From positions 1 to 36,991 of IMG/VR virus record IMGVR_UViG_3300025707_000017: a DNA stretch of 36,991 bases; one strand, 5' to 3'. Below are positions 8,683 through 15,536 of this stretch, piece by piece (position 1 is the stretch's first letter; each line of letters opens with the position of its first letter). The translations under genes were made by a program, and so were the position numbers. This DNA is from a virus. Below the pieces are notes generated by a model. That model made no database searches and was not told the origin of the DNA. It worked only from the letters and a program-made list of their open reading frames with translations.

Positions 8683-8935
8683 ATTCTTCTCGTTTTAGTC
8701 GTTTCCAATACATTTTCATCCCTATAGAAATTTGTTTCTTGTGTTGAATGGTTTTAGGTTGTTTCAATTTCTCAATCGTATCCATTGAAACTTTCCTATC
8801 TATTTGTGCACAAGATTTACATACGGCATTGTTTCCTACAGCGCGGTCGAAAGCGTCCTTTCTTGTATAAGTAATCATTTTAGTACAATCTGGACACCTA
8901 CGATTTTTTCTATGCTTCCAATGGCGTTTTCTCAT
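8648..8935 (-). CDS. Small zinc-finger protein with NUMOD3-like tail; possible homing-endonuclease remnant
   Basis: 95 residues from ATG at 8935. A GTG at 8953 would add six residues, but neither start has a good ribosome-binding site. C14-x2-C17 and C39-x2-C42 form a zinc ribbon ('CPDC' and 'CKSC') separated by an 'ITYTRKDAFDRAV' helix. This arrangement is typical of the N-terminal region of phage homing endonucleases. It is followed by 'QPKTIQHKKQISIGMKMYW', resembling the DNA-binding NUMOD3 motif. No HNH or GIY-YIG nuclease core is present, so this looks like a truncated or stand-alone DNA-binding piece. It overlaps the start of the 939-residue fibre gene and borders the plus-strand island, which it may have helped insert. 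Confidence 0.6.
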   Translation of the reverse strand: MRKRHWKHRKNRRCPDCTKMITYTRKDAFDRAVGNNAVCKSCAQIDRKVSMDTIEKLKQPKTIQHKKQISIGMKMYWKRLKREEYGFIRQQAIKS

Positions 8936-8999
8936 ATCGGTAATAAATATCACTTAACTGAAATAGTAGAAGAAAAGTGGAAACTAATTAAAATAAAGC

Positions 9000-9029
9000 T
9001 TGACTTATATAGGTTTTATGTTGTATATT
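9000..9029 (+). promoter_or_regulatory. Sigma70-like early promoter, copy 1
   Basis: TTGACT (9000-9005), an 18-nt spacer and TATATT (9024-9029). The box and spacer are nearly identical to the copies at 9363 and 10224, including the internal 'TATAGG' and 'GTTG' segments. This copy lacks the 'AGAGTAACGAATAAAG' extension that follows the other two. It would start a transcript near 9036 that runs through the structured leader into the 57-residue gene. Confidence 0.7.
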
Positions 9030-9073
9030 CAGTTATGATATGAGTTAATATAATGTCCAATTGATTAAATAAG

Positions 9074-9152
9074 CTCCTCCTGGGATACCAGGGTGTAGGG
9101 AGGCCCCTAATCCGGGAAATACAGGTTCAGAGTGGTACAATCTACACAACCT
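9074..9152 (+). ncRNA. Predicted pseudoknotted leader RNA (riboswitch-like)
   Basis: Between promoter copy 1 and the gene at 9193 lies a GC-richer block. It has a hairpin CCTGG (9079-9083) / CCAGG (9088-9092) with a GATA loop, flanked by CTCC (9074-9077) / GGAG (9099-9102). Immediately after the hairpin, GTGTAG (9093-9098) can pair with CTACAC (9142-9147). AGGTT (9123-9127) can pair with AACCT (9148-9152). The last two pairings interleave as a-b-a'-b' with a' and b' contiguous, which is an H-type pseudoknot. GTGTAG pairing competes with the outer CTCC/GGAG extension only by geometry, not by shared bases. It is followed by an A-rich single-stranded stretch and a strong AAAGGAG site. I do not recognise a known riboswitch class. 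Confidence 0.5.
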
Positions 9153-9192
9153 AAACAAATAATAATCAATTAAATTAAACAAAGGAGACACT

Positions 9193-9366
9193 ATGTCTAA
9201 ACTCAAACCAAAAAAACAATATACTATACAAACTACCGTTTATCGCGGTGGTCATCTAGTAAAATCTACAACCGTCAGTTACCCAGTCAAATGGGTCAAC
9301 AGACATAACTTGATTGAGGTCATAAATAACATGACCTCACTCAAAAATAATGAAAATAAAGCTTGA
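9193..9366 (+). CDS. Small basic protein of unknown function (57 residues)
   Basis: ATG at 9193 follows a strong AAAGGAG site with 5 nt spacing; the stop TGA at 9364-9366 lies inside the -35 box of promoter copy 2. The product is basic: it starts 'MSKLKPKKQYTIQTTVYRGG' and ends 'NNMTSLKNNENKA'. The first half looks strand-rich and the second helical. No known family is recognised. It is the first gene after the pseudoknotted leader, so it is the likely target of any regulation there. A perfect inverted repeat lies near its 3' end. Confidence 0.7.
   Translation: MSKLKPKKQYTIQTTVYRGGHLVKSTTVSYPVKWVNRHNLIEVINNMTSLKNNENKA
9315..9339. repeat. Perfect 9-bp inverted repeat upstream of promoter copy 2
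   Basis: TGAGGTCAT (9315-9323) and ATGACCTCA (9331-9339) are exact inverted copies around a 7-nt centre. The element lies in the end of the 57-residue gene, 23 nt before the -35 box at 9363. It is not followed by a T-run on either strand, so an intrinsic terminator is unlikely. It could be an operator for a dimeric regulator or an RNA hairpin. Confidence 0.5.
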
Positions 9367-9392
9367 CTCGTATAGGCTTTTAGTTGTATATT
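9363..9392 (+). promoter_or_regulatory. Sigma70-like early promoter, copy 2
   Basis: TTGACT (9363-9368), an 18-nt spacer and TATATT (9387-9392), followed by AGAGTAACGAATAAAG. That extension is identical in copy 3, so the start of the transcribed region is conserved as well. It drives the genes at 9418-10227. Confidence 0.75.
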
Positions 9393-9417
9393 AGAGTAAC
9401 GAATAAAGGAATAAAAT

Positions 9418-9630
9418 ATGAGTTATGTTAAAAAAATGAAAATCACAAATGAAATCACCGGTGAGGTTATAAACACCACCGAAGATAAAATGAGAAGTGT
9501 AATGGGATATGTAGAAATGTTAACCGATTCATTAGAACTATCAGATGAAACAGTTAAATCTCTTATCCCCCGGATGTTAAAGGGTGAATCTGTTAATTTA
9601 GAAGAAGTAATGAAGTTGGAGGCCCGATAG
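9418..9630 (+). CDS. Small helical protein of unknown function
   Basis: A 70-residue protein with ATG at 9418 and AAAGGA about 9 nt upstream. It opens 'MSYVKKMKITNEITGEVINT', a short beta-hairpin-like segment, followed by two acidic amphipathic helices ('KMRSVMGYVEMLTDSLELSD' and the C-terminal helix ending 'EEVMKLEAR'). No catalytic motif or known family is recognised. It begins the operon of promoter copy 2, with 4 nt to the next gene. An early host-interaction or regulatory role is typical for such genes, but nothing in the sequence shows it. Confidence 0.65.
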   Translation: MSYVKKMKITNEITGEVINTTEDKMRSVMGYVEMLTDSLELSDETVKSLIPRMLKGESVNLEEVMKLEAR

Positions 9631-9634
9631 GATA

Positions 9635-9862
9635 ATGAATAAAGAAGAATATTATATTAGTGATTGGGATATGATGATGGATCAATGGCCAGATTGTCCT
9701 GTTGATGGTTGTAAAAATAAAATAAATTTAAATTTAAATAGTGGTAAATGTTTCCCACATTCCGAGGGAAGTTACCATTGGAAAAGTTTTAAGATTTTGT
9801 TTAAAAATACATTTATAAATTCACCAAGACTTTTATGGAGAAAAATGAGAGAAATACAATGA
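9635..9862 (+). CDS. Small putative zinc-binding protein
   Basis: A 75-residue protein. C21-x4-C26 ('CPVDGC') and C39-x2-H42 ('CFPH') could bind one zinc ion, with an Asn/Leu-rich loop between them. The N-terminus is acidic and Met/Trp-rich ('YYISDWDMMMDQWPD') and the C-terminus is basic and aromatic. The stop codon overlaps the next start (ATGA at 9859), so translation is coupled. Family unknown. Confidence 0.6.
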   Translation: MNKEEYYISDWDMMMDQWPDCPVDGCKNKINLNLNSGKCFPHSEGSYHWKSFKILFKNTFINSPRLLWRKMREIQ

Positions 9863-10227
9863 ACTTAAATGAATATATAATAGACGAATTCCCATCACCA
9901 GAATATGATAGGAATTTTATAAATGACTTGGTTAATAATTACTCAGGTGATACCAATCCTAATGGTGATTTACTGGATAACATGGGGTTATATAACTATA
10001 TATGGGAGTGTTTAGTCGCAATAGAACATCCAGGTACAGAATCTGCAGATACGGAGTCACTATTGGATGATTTAGATGACTTGGTATCTGATGTGAATGA
10101 AGCTGAGAAGGATAAAAAATATAAAGTAGTGCTAGCACCATCCTTTCCTGAGGAGTACCGCTCAGTATTTGAAGATATACTGGAAGATTGGGAAAAAGAA
10201 GATAAAAAAAGTGAAAAAAAGGCTTGA
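9859..10227 (+). CDS. Acidic protein of unknown function
   Basis: 122 residues from ATG at 9859, which overlaps the upstream stop as ATGA. An ATG at 9835 in the same frame would add eight residues inside the upstream gene and has no better site. The protein is strongly acidic, with 'ESLLDDLDDLVSDVNEAEK' at its middle and a Lys/Glu-rich end 'EDWEKEDKKSEKKA'. A small acidic early protein could mimic DNA or bind basic host proteins, but that is speculation. The 3' end runs into promoter copy 3. Confidence 0.65.
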   Translation: MNLNEYIIDEFPSPEYDRNFINDLVNNYSGDTNPNGDLLDNMGLYNYIWECLVAIEHPGTESADTESLLDDLDDLVSDVNEAEKDKKYKVVLAPSFPEEYRSVFEDILEDWEKEDKKSEKKA

Positions 10228-10253
10228 CTTGTATAGCTTTTATGTTGTATATT
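10224..10253 (+). promoter_or_regulatory. Sigma70-like early promoter, copy 3
   Basis: TTGACT (10224-10229), an 18-nt spacer and TATATT (10248-10253), followed by the same AGAGTAACGAATAAAG as copy 2. The -35 box overlaps the stop codon of the preceding gene. It drives the last two genes of the island. Confidence 0.75.
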
Positions 10254-10279
10254 AGAGTAACGAATAAAGAAAGAAAATA

Positions 10280-10537
10280 ATGTTAAACTTAATAAACTTA
10301 AAAAAAGAACTCAGGAAATTAGATAGTCTTTCAGAACTGAACGATTTATCAACTTTCATTAATGAGTGTAAAACTATGTTGGGTAAATCTTCACTAAGTG
10401 TTGGAGATAATGTCTTTGTGGTTCAGAAAACTAAAAAGACTCCAGGAGTTATCACTAAGATGAAGGTTAAGAAAGCCATTGTTGAGATGAGTGGTATGTT
10501 ATATAATGTTCCATTAGCAATGTTAGAATTAGCCTAA
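10280..10537 (+). CDS. Small protein with SH3/KOW-like C-terminal half
   Basis: An 85-residue protein. The N-terminal half is a Leu-rich amphipathic helix pair ('LKKELRKLDSLSELNDLSTF'). The C-terminal half has 'LSVGDNVFVV', 'TPGVITKMKVKKAIVEM' and 'MLYNVPLAMLEL', the strand pattern of a small SH3/KOW-like barrel often found in phage nucleic-acid-associated proteins. There is no catalytic motif. The ribosome-binding site is weak (AAAGAAAG). The next gene starts 1 nt after the stop. Confidence 0.65.
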   Translation: MLNLINLKKELRKLDSLSELNDLSTFINECKTMLGKSSLSVGDNVFVVQKTKKTPGVITKMKVKKAIVEMSGMLYNVPLAMLELA

Positions 10538-10538
10538 T

Positions 10539-10892
10539 ATGTATAAATTTATTAATGGAATTCAACCAAATCCAATCAAAGGTGATTTTGATGGGGCTAT
10601 GGATAGATTACTTGAAAATATTCATAAAGACTACGAAAAATGGCGTGGTGGTTATGAGAAATTAAACGAGAAACTATCATTAAAACCAGGTAGGAAATTT
10701 ATAAAGGTTATAAGAGGTGGTTCAGTTTGGGGATTTGTCGCTAAAACTGATGGTGTTCATAAAGGATTACCAATAAAATCTGGTGATGTATTAAAAGCCG
10801 CTGGTTGGAGTGCTCCCGCTAAACATACTCGTGGTAATATATTTGATAAGAATCAAGATTATTTTCAATGGACAGGACCCAATTATTTATAA
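10539..10892 (+). CDS. Conserved phage protein of unknown function
   Basis: A 117-residue protein. The C-terminal half has 'VWGFVAKTDGVHKGLPIKSG' followed by 'DVLKAAGWSAPAKHTRGNIF' and an aromatic end 'YFQWTGPNYL'. I recall this pattern (GDxLKAAxWxAPAKxxxRGNIF) from uncharacterised proteins of many T4-like phages, so it is conserved rather than spurious. The N-terminal half is helical and charged. Its stop codon abuts the stop of the opposite-strand gene with no gap. Function unknown. Confidence 0.7.
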   Translation: MYKFINGIQPNPIKGDFDGAMDRLLENIHKDYEKWRGGYEKLNEKLSLKPGRKFIKVIRGGSVWGFVAKTDGVHKGLPIKSGDVLKAAGWSAPAKHTRGNIFDKNQDYFQWTGPNYL

Positions 10893-11906
10893 TTAAGCGT
10901 TAAATTTACCGTGAGCGATAATCTCGTCATCTCCCTCTAATACATAACCTATAGAACTCACATCTACTTTAAGATAAAACGCTGCGCCTGCTTGTTCTAT
11001 TTCTAATGCATCATGTTCCATATATTGACCATTTATAAAAAATACAAAATCATCTTCACTCGTTGCAGTAATTCCTGTTGGGGCTGATGCTGTAACTGCT
11101 GAAAAACTAGCCGTGGCATATCCAGTAAGTTCATTTAACGTAGCCACGGTCACAAATGACGAAGCTTTCTTAACATAAGATTTTCTCAAATAATCTAATC
11201 TATGTTGAACATATATTTTTGAAGTAGCGGCATTATCTACACTTGCTGTTGCAGGTAATCCTAATACTTCTCCCCCACCACTAAATGTTAAATCGGCGTT
11301 ACTCCCCATAGTAGAAGATGCAAGTGAAGTAATTGTTTTGTTGGTTAATGTATCGGTTGTAGAAACACCAACTATATTGATATTACTACCAGCGGCATTA
11401 TCTATAGCCCATCTTGTTTCACTATGGTCAAATATTAATTGTGCATTTGTACTACCTAATCTACCAACTCTTAATCCACTATCTTGTGAACCTAAAGCAG
11501 TTGATCCACTAAAATTTATATCAACGATAGGATCTTCAATTGAAATCGTAGCTTGATTAAATACACTTGAAGTACCTTCTACAATTAAATCTCCCCATAT
11601 TTTTACTGAGCCGGTTGGGTGTCCTAATGGATTTATTTGTAAAACAATATTTGAACCATAACTTCCAGTAGAATATATGTTTCCACCACCAGATTGTTCT
11701 ACTGCATCATATAAATATAAATTTTTTCCTGCAACATATCCACCAGTACCAGCATCAAGTGATCCAGTACTAACTTCATCTAAAGATAAAGTATCCCATT
11801 CAATTTCATATAATCCTGTAGCTGATGAGGTGTATGCACTCGTTCTTAAAACTCGTCCACCTACTGTTCCCGCTTTTGCTTGTCTTGATAAATCTATTAA
11901 TGCCAT
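10893..11906 (-). CDS. Modular virion structural (fibre/baseplate-type) protein
   Basis: A 337-residue protein. Residues 105-117 ('GDLIVEGTSSVFN'), 142-148 ('DSGLRVG') and 159-168 ('FDHSETRWAI') follow the order of a module also found in the 549-residue protein at 3178-4827 and common in marine T4-like virion proteins. The N-terminus 'MALIDLSRQAKAGTVGGRVL' resembles a virion-anchoring segment. The C-terminal region ('DDFVFFINGQYMEHDALEIE') looks like a beta domain for partner binding. Its start overlaps the stop of the upstream gene (TAATG). It ends exactly against the plus-strand gene at 10892 with no terminator between. Confidence 0.75.
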   Translation of the reverse strand: MALIDLSRQAKAGTVGGRVLRTSAYTSSATGLYEIEWDTLSLDEVSTGSLDAGTGGYVAGKNLYLYDAVEQSGGGNIYSTGSYGSNIVLQINPLGHPTGSVKIWGDLIVEGTSSVFNQATISIEDPIVDINFSGSTALGSQDSGLRVGRLGSTNAQLIFDHSETRWAIDNAAGSNINIVGVSTTDTLTNKTITSLASSTMGSNADLTFSGGGEVLGLPATASVDNAATSKIYVQHRLDYLRKSYVKKASSFVTVATLNELTGYATASFSAVTASAPTGITATSEDDFVFFINGQYMEHDALEIEQAGAAFYLKVDVSSIGYVLEGDDEIIAHGKFNA

Positions 11907-12433
11907 TATATTATTTCCGTTTGAAATTCAAGTTGTATCTCGTCACCATCTTGTAAAGTAATTCCACGTAATACTCCACTTAATGCGTAAAGTTTCCGTA
12001 TATGTATCTTTCTATAATTAGTAGCAAAATACCAATCTACTCCTGAAGTATTCGTCCAGGGAGTTTTATTAATTTGATTCACTCCATTTACTTTCACTCT
12101 TGTTCCCATTGCAGTTGCACTAAATCCGGCGGATATCCCTAGATTAAAAGTTTGATATGTTGATGCATTTGTCTCTATATCACTATATCTCAATTCTCTT
12201 CTATGTCGTTGTATAAATCGTACTGTATCTTTATAATGTAATACATGATGTAAATCTGTAGCTCTAGCATTTCTCATATTCATCGTAAATGGCATCTTAT
12301 CTTGTCTACCATCTTTTAAACTACCAGATACATTACTATAAAATTGTAATTGGTCTCCACTAAATACCGATTCACTTACGGGTGCGGTATATTTTCTTGT
12401 TGAACCTTTATATCCTTGTAATTCTGTTATCAT
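11906..12433 (-). CDS. Virion protein downstream of the tail-completion genes
   Basis: A 175-residue protein that I cannot place in a named family. The N-terminus 'MITELQGYKGSTRKYTAP' is followed by a basic aromatic segment ('RFIQRHRRELRYSDIETNA') and strand-rich C-terminal halves with 'KIHIRKLYALSGVLRGITL' and 'DGDEIQLEFQTEII'. Start and upstream stop overlap by 4 nt, and its stop overlaps the next start. Such tight coupling with the gp15-like gene suggests a structural role in the tail terminus or the fibre connection. There are no membrane segments. Confidence 0.6.
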   Translation of the reverse strand: MITELQGYKGSTRKYTAPVSESVFSGDQLQFYSNVSGSLKDGRQDKMPFTMNMRNARATDLHHVLHYKDTVRFIQRHRRELRYSDIETNASTYQTFNLGISAGFSATAMGTRVKVNGVNQINKTPWTNTSGVDWYFATNYRKIHIRKLYALSGVLRGITLQDGDEIQLEFQTEII

Positions 12434-13800
12434 CCCACACTCAATACATATTTTATTACTATATCATCTGATGCATCTATATTTATTCCCACCCCACCAG
12501 TATATGGTTTATTTATAGCAATTTTTCCTGCCGTAGAAGAACTAATATAAAAATCATAATCAGTAGTTACTGTTGTTTGATTTGATGGGTTACTTGATAA
12601 AAAACTCCCATTTATTGATACATAAACCGTACCATTAAATAAAGTTTTTCCACTCGGCACAGTAACTTGATATATTTGTTTCTCTGGAGTAGCCTCTGTC
12701 TCTAATGAATGTGACTGAGACCCACTAAAACTACTCTGTTTTTCCGTCATAGATGAAGATACAAACCCATAAGTCATTACTGCTAAACTATCAGTGCTCG
12801 AAGTTGGTTCTCCATCAGACCTCATAATATAAAAAGTATTTCCACCATATGTGTTTGTAAATTCTAAATCTTTTGTTTCTTGTCCTACAGCACTTCGTGC
12901 TCCTCGTATAAAATCAGTAGCACTTCCTAATCCACTTTGTACACCACTTGAAAATTTCCCACCAGTCAATGTTACGGTTTCTGCTCGTTGATCTGGTGAA
13001 TAAACACTTGAAAAACTTAAATCTGTTTCATCATTTATATTAACTCTAGCGGGTGTTAAATATTTTCGAGTATTTATATAATTGTTAAATGCTTCAGGTA
13101 TTAAATAACCTCTAAAATTAAATGAAAAAGAAGTTTTAATCATCCTTTCATTATCTGCCATCTCTGTAGCATCTTCAAAACTTTCTACATTAACTTTAAA
13201 TTTAAATTTTCCAGGTTCTCCCCAATATGCACCATCACTATATTGTATTTTTTCAATAATACTATTCATTTGTTCAATATATGCTGTCCATATAATACAT
13301 TCATAAGACATAATAACATAATCTGGAACTGCTACATTATATAATTCTCTTTGTGGTAAAATTCCTTTTTGTGCTGAAAATTTATCATAACGATTTTCTT
13401 GAGTGTATTTTTTCTCAAATGTATAAAATAATTTTGGATCATTTGCATCTAACTTATCTACTGCCATTGTATCATCTTTAGCAATAGATGTACGTCTAAA
13501 TGCAATCATAGGAGTTATTAATTGTTTTTTACTATCTCTAAGGTGTCCATTTTTTTGTATAGTTTTCCATCTTTCAGGATTTGCATACATAATAGGAACT
13601 TTTATTTCTTCACCCTGTTCCATCACCGTAGGAGATATAGTATTTTGAAAATAATACATAATTGCAGCGTCGTGATCCATCAATGTAACTTCTACATTTT
13701 TCTGCTCTTGTTTATCACGACGACGTGCCTCTCCTCTATTTGGAACGGGAGAAGTATAAATATATCGTTGTGATCTTGGTAATGGTTTTAATCTAGCCAC
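12430..13800 (-). CDS. Tail-completion / sheath-stabiliser-like protein (T4 gp15-type, tentative)
   Basis: A 456-residue protein starting at GTG 13800 with GGAG 6 nt upstream; the start overlaps the upstream stop (TAGTG). The N-terminal half has 'RRRDKQEQKNVEVTLMDHD', 'EEIKVPIMYANPERWKTI' and 'YECIIWTAYIEQMNSIIEKI'. This is the succession (stated variables, 'VPI.Y..P.R', then a long interface helix) of the gp15-type proteins of marine T4-like phages. The C-terminal ~180 residues are Ser/Thr-rich and fibre-like, an extension not present in T4 gp15. The gene order after gp13- and gp14-like genes agrees with the assignment. The call rests on pattern and synteny, not on a computed match. Confidence 0.55.
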   Translation of the reverse strand: MARLKPLPRSQRYIYTSPVPNRGEARRRDKQEQKNVEVTLMDHDAAIMYYFQNTISPTVMEQGEEIKVPIMYANPERWKTIQKNGHLRDSKKQLITPMIAFRRTSIAKDDTMAVDKLDANDPKLFYTFEKKYTQENRYDKFSAQKGILPQRELYNVAVPDYVIMSYECIIWTAYIEQMNSIIEKIQYSDGAYWGEPGKFKFKVNVESFEDATEMADNERMIKTSFSFNFRGYLIPEAFNNYINTRKYLTPARVNINDETDLSFSSVYSPDQRAETVTLTGGKFSSGVQSGLGSATDFIRGARSAVGQETKDLEFTNTYGGNTFYIMRSDGEPTSSTDSLAVMTYGFVSSSMTEKQSSFSGSQSHSLETEATPEKQIYQVTVPSGKTLFNGTVYVSINGSFLSSNPSNQTTVTTDYDFYISSSTAGKIAINKPYTGGVGINIDASDDIVIKYVLSVG

Positions 13801-14285
13801 TAATTACTCCGTATTCTTTCAATCTGTAAATTACTTTTTCTAACAAGAAATGCATTACACACAACCGAAAAATTACTATCTACTTGACCACCAAGTAATT
13901 GATTTTCATTCAAGGAAGCTATTTCCCAATGTGCATAATTCCAATCAATTATATCACCGATACTTGTAACTAATGGTAATCCTACTAAATAATCTCTCTC
14001 AAATGAAAATGTTGCAGTTTGTCTCATATCTGGCCCAAACTCATCTGTGTTGAAATCGAAATCTTCAGCAGAAACTAATGAAGGTAATTGTACCCCTGGT
14101 AGATAAATCTTTCCAGCAGATGCTTCCCCATATAAATTGGTTGCTGTATTTTCTACAGATAAACGAAACAGTTTAACAAAAGTATTGATAATCCCTTCTT
14201 TATTATCACGAGGACTACCAAGTAATTCTTTATTTACAGTTTCAAAAAAGTTTCTGTCTGTTTGACTTAAAAATCTTGAAGCCAT
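13800..14285 (-). CDS. Neck protein, T4 gp14-like (tentative)
   Basis: A 161-residue protein. In T4 gp14, a segment on interface entry ('..FEINWVEP..') is followed by a strand with a conserved end. The region 'DIIDWNYAHWEIASLNENQL' followed by 'SNFSVVCNAFLVRKSNLQIE' here has the same order and spacing. The protein is shorter than T4 gp14 (about 256 residues). It lies directly after the gp13-like gene, as in T4, with 4 nt between them. Neck proteins close the filled head and join it to the tail. The call is by remembered pattern plus synteny. Confidence 0.55.
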   Translation of the reverse strand: MASRFLSQTDRNFFETVNKELLGSPRDNKEGIINTFVKLFRLSVENTATNLYGEASAGKIYLPGVQLPSLVSAEDFDFNTDEFGPDMRQTATFSFERDYLVGLPLVTSIGDIIDWNYAHWEIASLNENQLLGGQVDSNFSVVCNAFLVRKSNLQIERIRSN

Positions 14286-14289
14286 ATTT

Positions 14290-15450
14290 TTATCCTATAA
14301 AAATTGGTATTGGAACTTTATTTAATTTCTGCTGTAAAAACTCAGATTCCTCTTGGTCTTTTTCTGTCAGAGCTCTTCTACTCGTTTGTTCTAATGTTTC
14401 TCTCAACTGAGTAATCAATTGTTCTTTTTCAGTAGCTGCTTCAGTTCTTAAAGCATCACCGTCCATAGTTACTTCTGAGTTTGGTATAGGTATTGTTCCA
14501 TATTTACTTCTAACTGCACCTAAAATCTCTTTAGATAATGCCAAACCATATTTACGAATCCAAGTTTTCCCAGGATCATTAATTTGATTATAATTCATAT
14601 TATTATATGGTACATTAGAAAAATCTGATATAGAACCCGTTACAGAAGTTCCCACTCCCTCAACCAATCCACTTTTATCTTCCGTTAAATAATAATCAAA
14701 CCATACTTTAAAAGTATCACTTGGATCTGGAAATATTCTCAATTTATTATTAACTAAATGAAATGAATATGCTGATTTTCTAATCTCATCATTCATTTCA
14801 ATAGCCTGTACTCTCAACAAATCCTCAAATATTGGCATCATTGTAAAAGAAACGGCGGGTGAATACGAACCAAACCCAAATCCTTCAATTAAATTTTGAG
14901 TTCCATATCCAGTTGTTGCGTATGGATCAAAATATCTTTGAATTGCTGGTGTTGCTCCATGATAAACTCGTCTAATTTCAATTGCTTTTCCAGATTCAGA
15001 TACTGCTGCATATAAAGCATTTAAATCATATAATTGACTACCACTATTTACTGTGATTGAACCTTTCTTTAAATCTACTTGTCCACCAACGGGTAAAGTA
15101 GCTTCCGTACCATATTGGTTAGACAATGCTACAGTTCTTCCTAATGTTGGTGTAACATTTTTATGTGTTAAATCTGAACCTGTTGATTGTCCTTTTAACT
15201 GTAATAAGTTATCAATTATATTATATTGATTTACCTGTGAGGAATATTCTAATGAGGCCTCTTCAAAACATGCATAAAAACTTGTATCCTGTAACTCTAC
15301 GTCCATTATAGGATAGCCCAATCTACGGGCTGCCCAAGTTGCGAATTTCGGTGCGTCTGTTTGAAATGTTGATTGATTATCAAAAGTTCCAAACGGTGTT
15401 GATTCACTTACGGCTGAACCACTTCCTGGCCATATTGAGGTTTGTGCCAT
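14290..15450 (-). CDS. Neck protein, T4 gp13-like
   Basis: A 386-residue protein with ATG after GGAGAAG. Residues about 35-75 ('KFATWAARRLGYPIMDVELQ' then 'DTSFYACFEEASLEYSSQVN') match the opening of gp13-type neck proteins of marine T4-like phages. In those, a '(K)RRLGxPxxxVEL' segment is followed by a helix containing 'EEAxxEY'. The C-terminal region has a long charged helix ('EKEQLITQLRETLEQTSRRA'). It has its own candidate TATTTATT promoter 33 nt upstream and heads the neck/tail-completion block. Position next to gp14- and gp15-like genes supports the call. Confidence 0.65.
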   Translation of the reverse strand: MAQTSIWPGSGSAVSESTPFGTFDNQSTFQTDAPKFATWAARRLGYPIMDVELQDTSFYACFEEASLEYSSQVNQYNIIDNLLQLKGQSTGSDLTHKNVTPTLGRTVALSNQYGTEATLPVGGQVDLKKGSITVNSGSQLYDLNALYAAVSESGKAIEIRRVYHGATPAIQRYFDPYATTGYGTQNLIEGFGFGSYSPAVSFTMMPIFEDLLRVQAIEMNDEIRKSAYSFHLVNNKLRIFPDPSDTFKVWFDYYLTEDKSGLVEGVGTSVTGSISDFSNVPYNNMNYNQINDPGKTWIRKYGLALSKEILGAVRSKYGTIPIPNSEVTMDGDALRTEAATEKEQLITQLRETLEQTSRRALTEKDQEESEFLQQKLNKVPIPIFIG

Positions 15451-15483
15451 TTAAACTTCTCCAATTAAATAAAGTTATTCACT

Positions 15484-15491
15484 AATAAATA
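15484..15491 (-). promoter_or_regulatory. Candidate late promoter box TATTTATT
   Basis: The minus strand reads TATTTATT, 33 nt upstream of the gp13-like start codon, in an 86-nt gap after the Hint genes. It is followed by a weak AATA/TATT hairpin near the expected transcript start. Confidence 0.45.
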
Positions 15492-15536
15492 GATGATAGG
15501 GGAAAAGAAAGATTATAAGAGTTATAACTAATTAAT

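Noticed and set aside
9061-9160. A tRNA gene in the structured block of the island
   Set aside because: No acceptor stem, anticodon arm or T-loop consensus can be laid out; the pairings fit a pseudoknot instead.
12510-12517. TATAAATA on the minus strand inside the gp15-like gene (also 13071 and 1663)
   Set aside because: These lie within coding sequence at varying distances from starts; in AT-rich DNA such matches are expected, so I did not call promoters.
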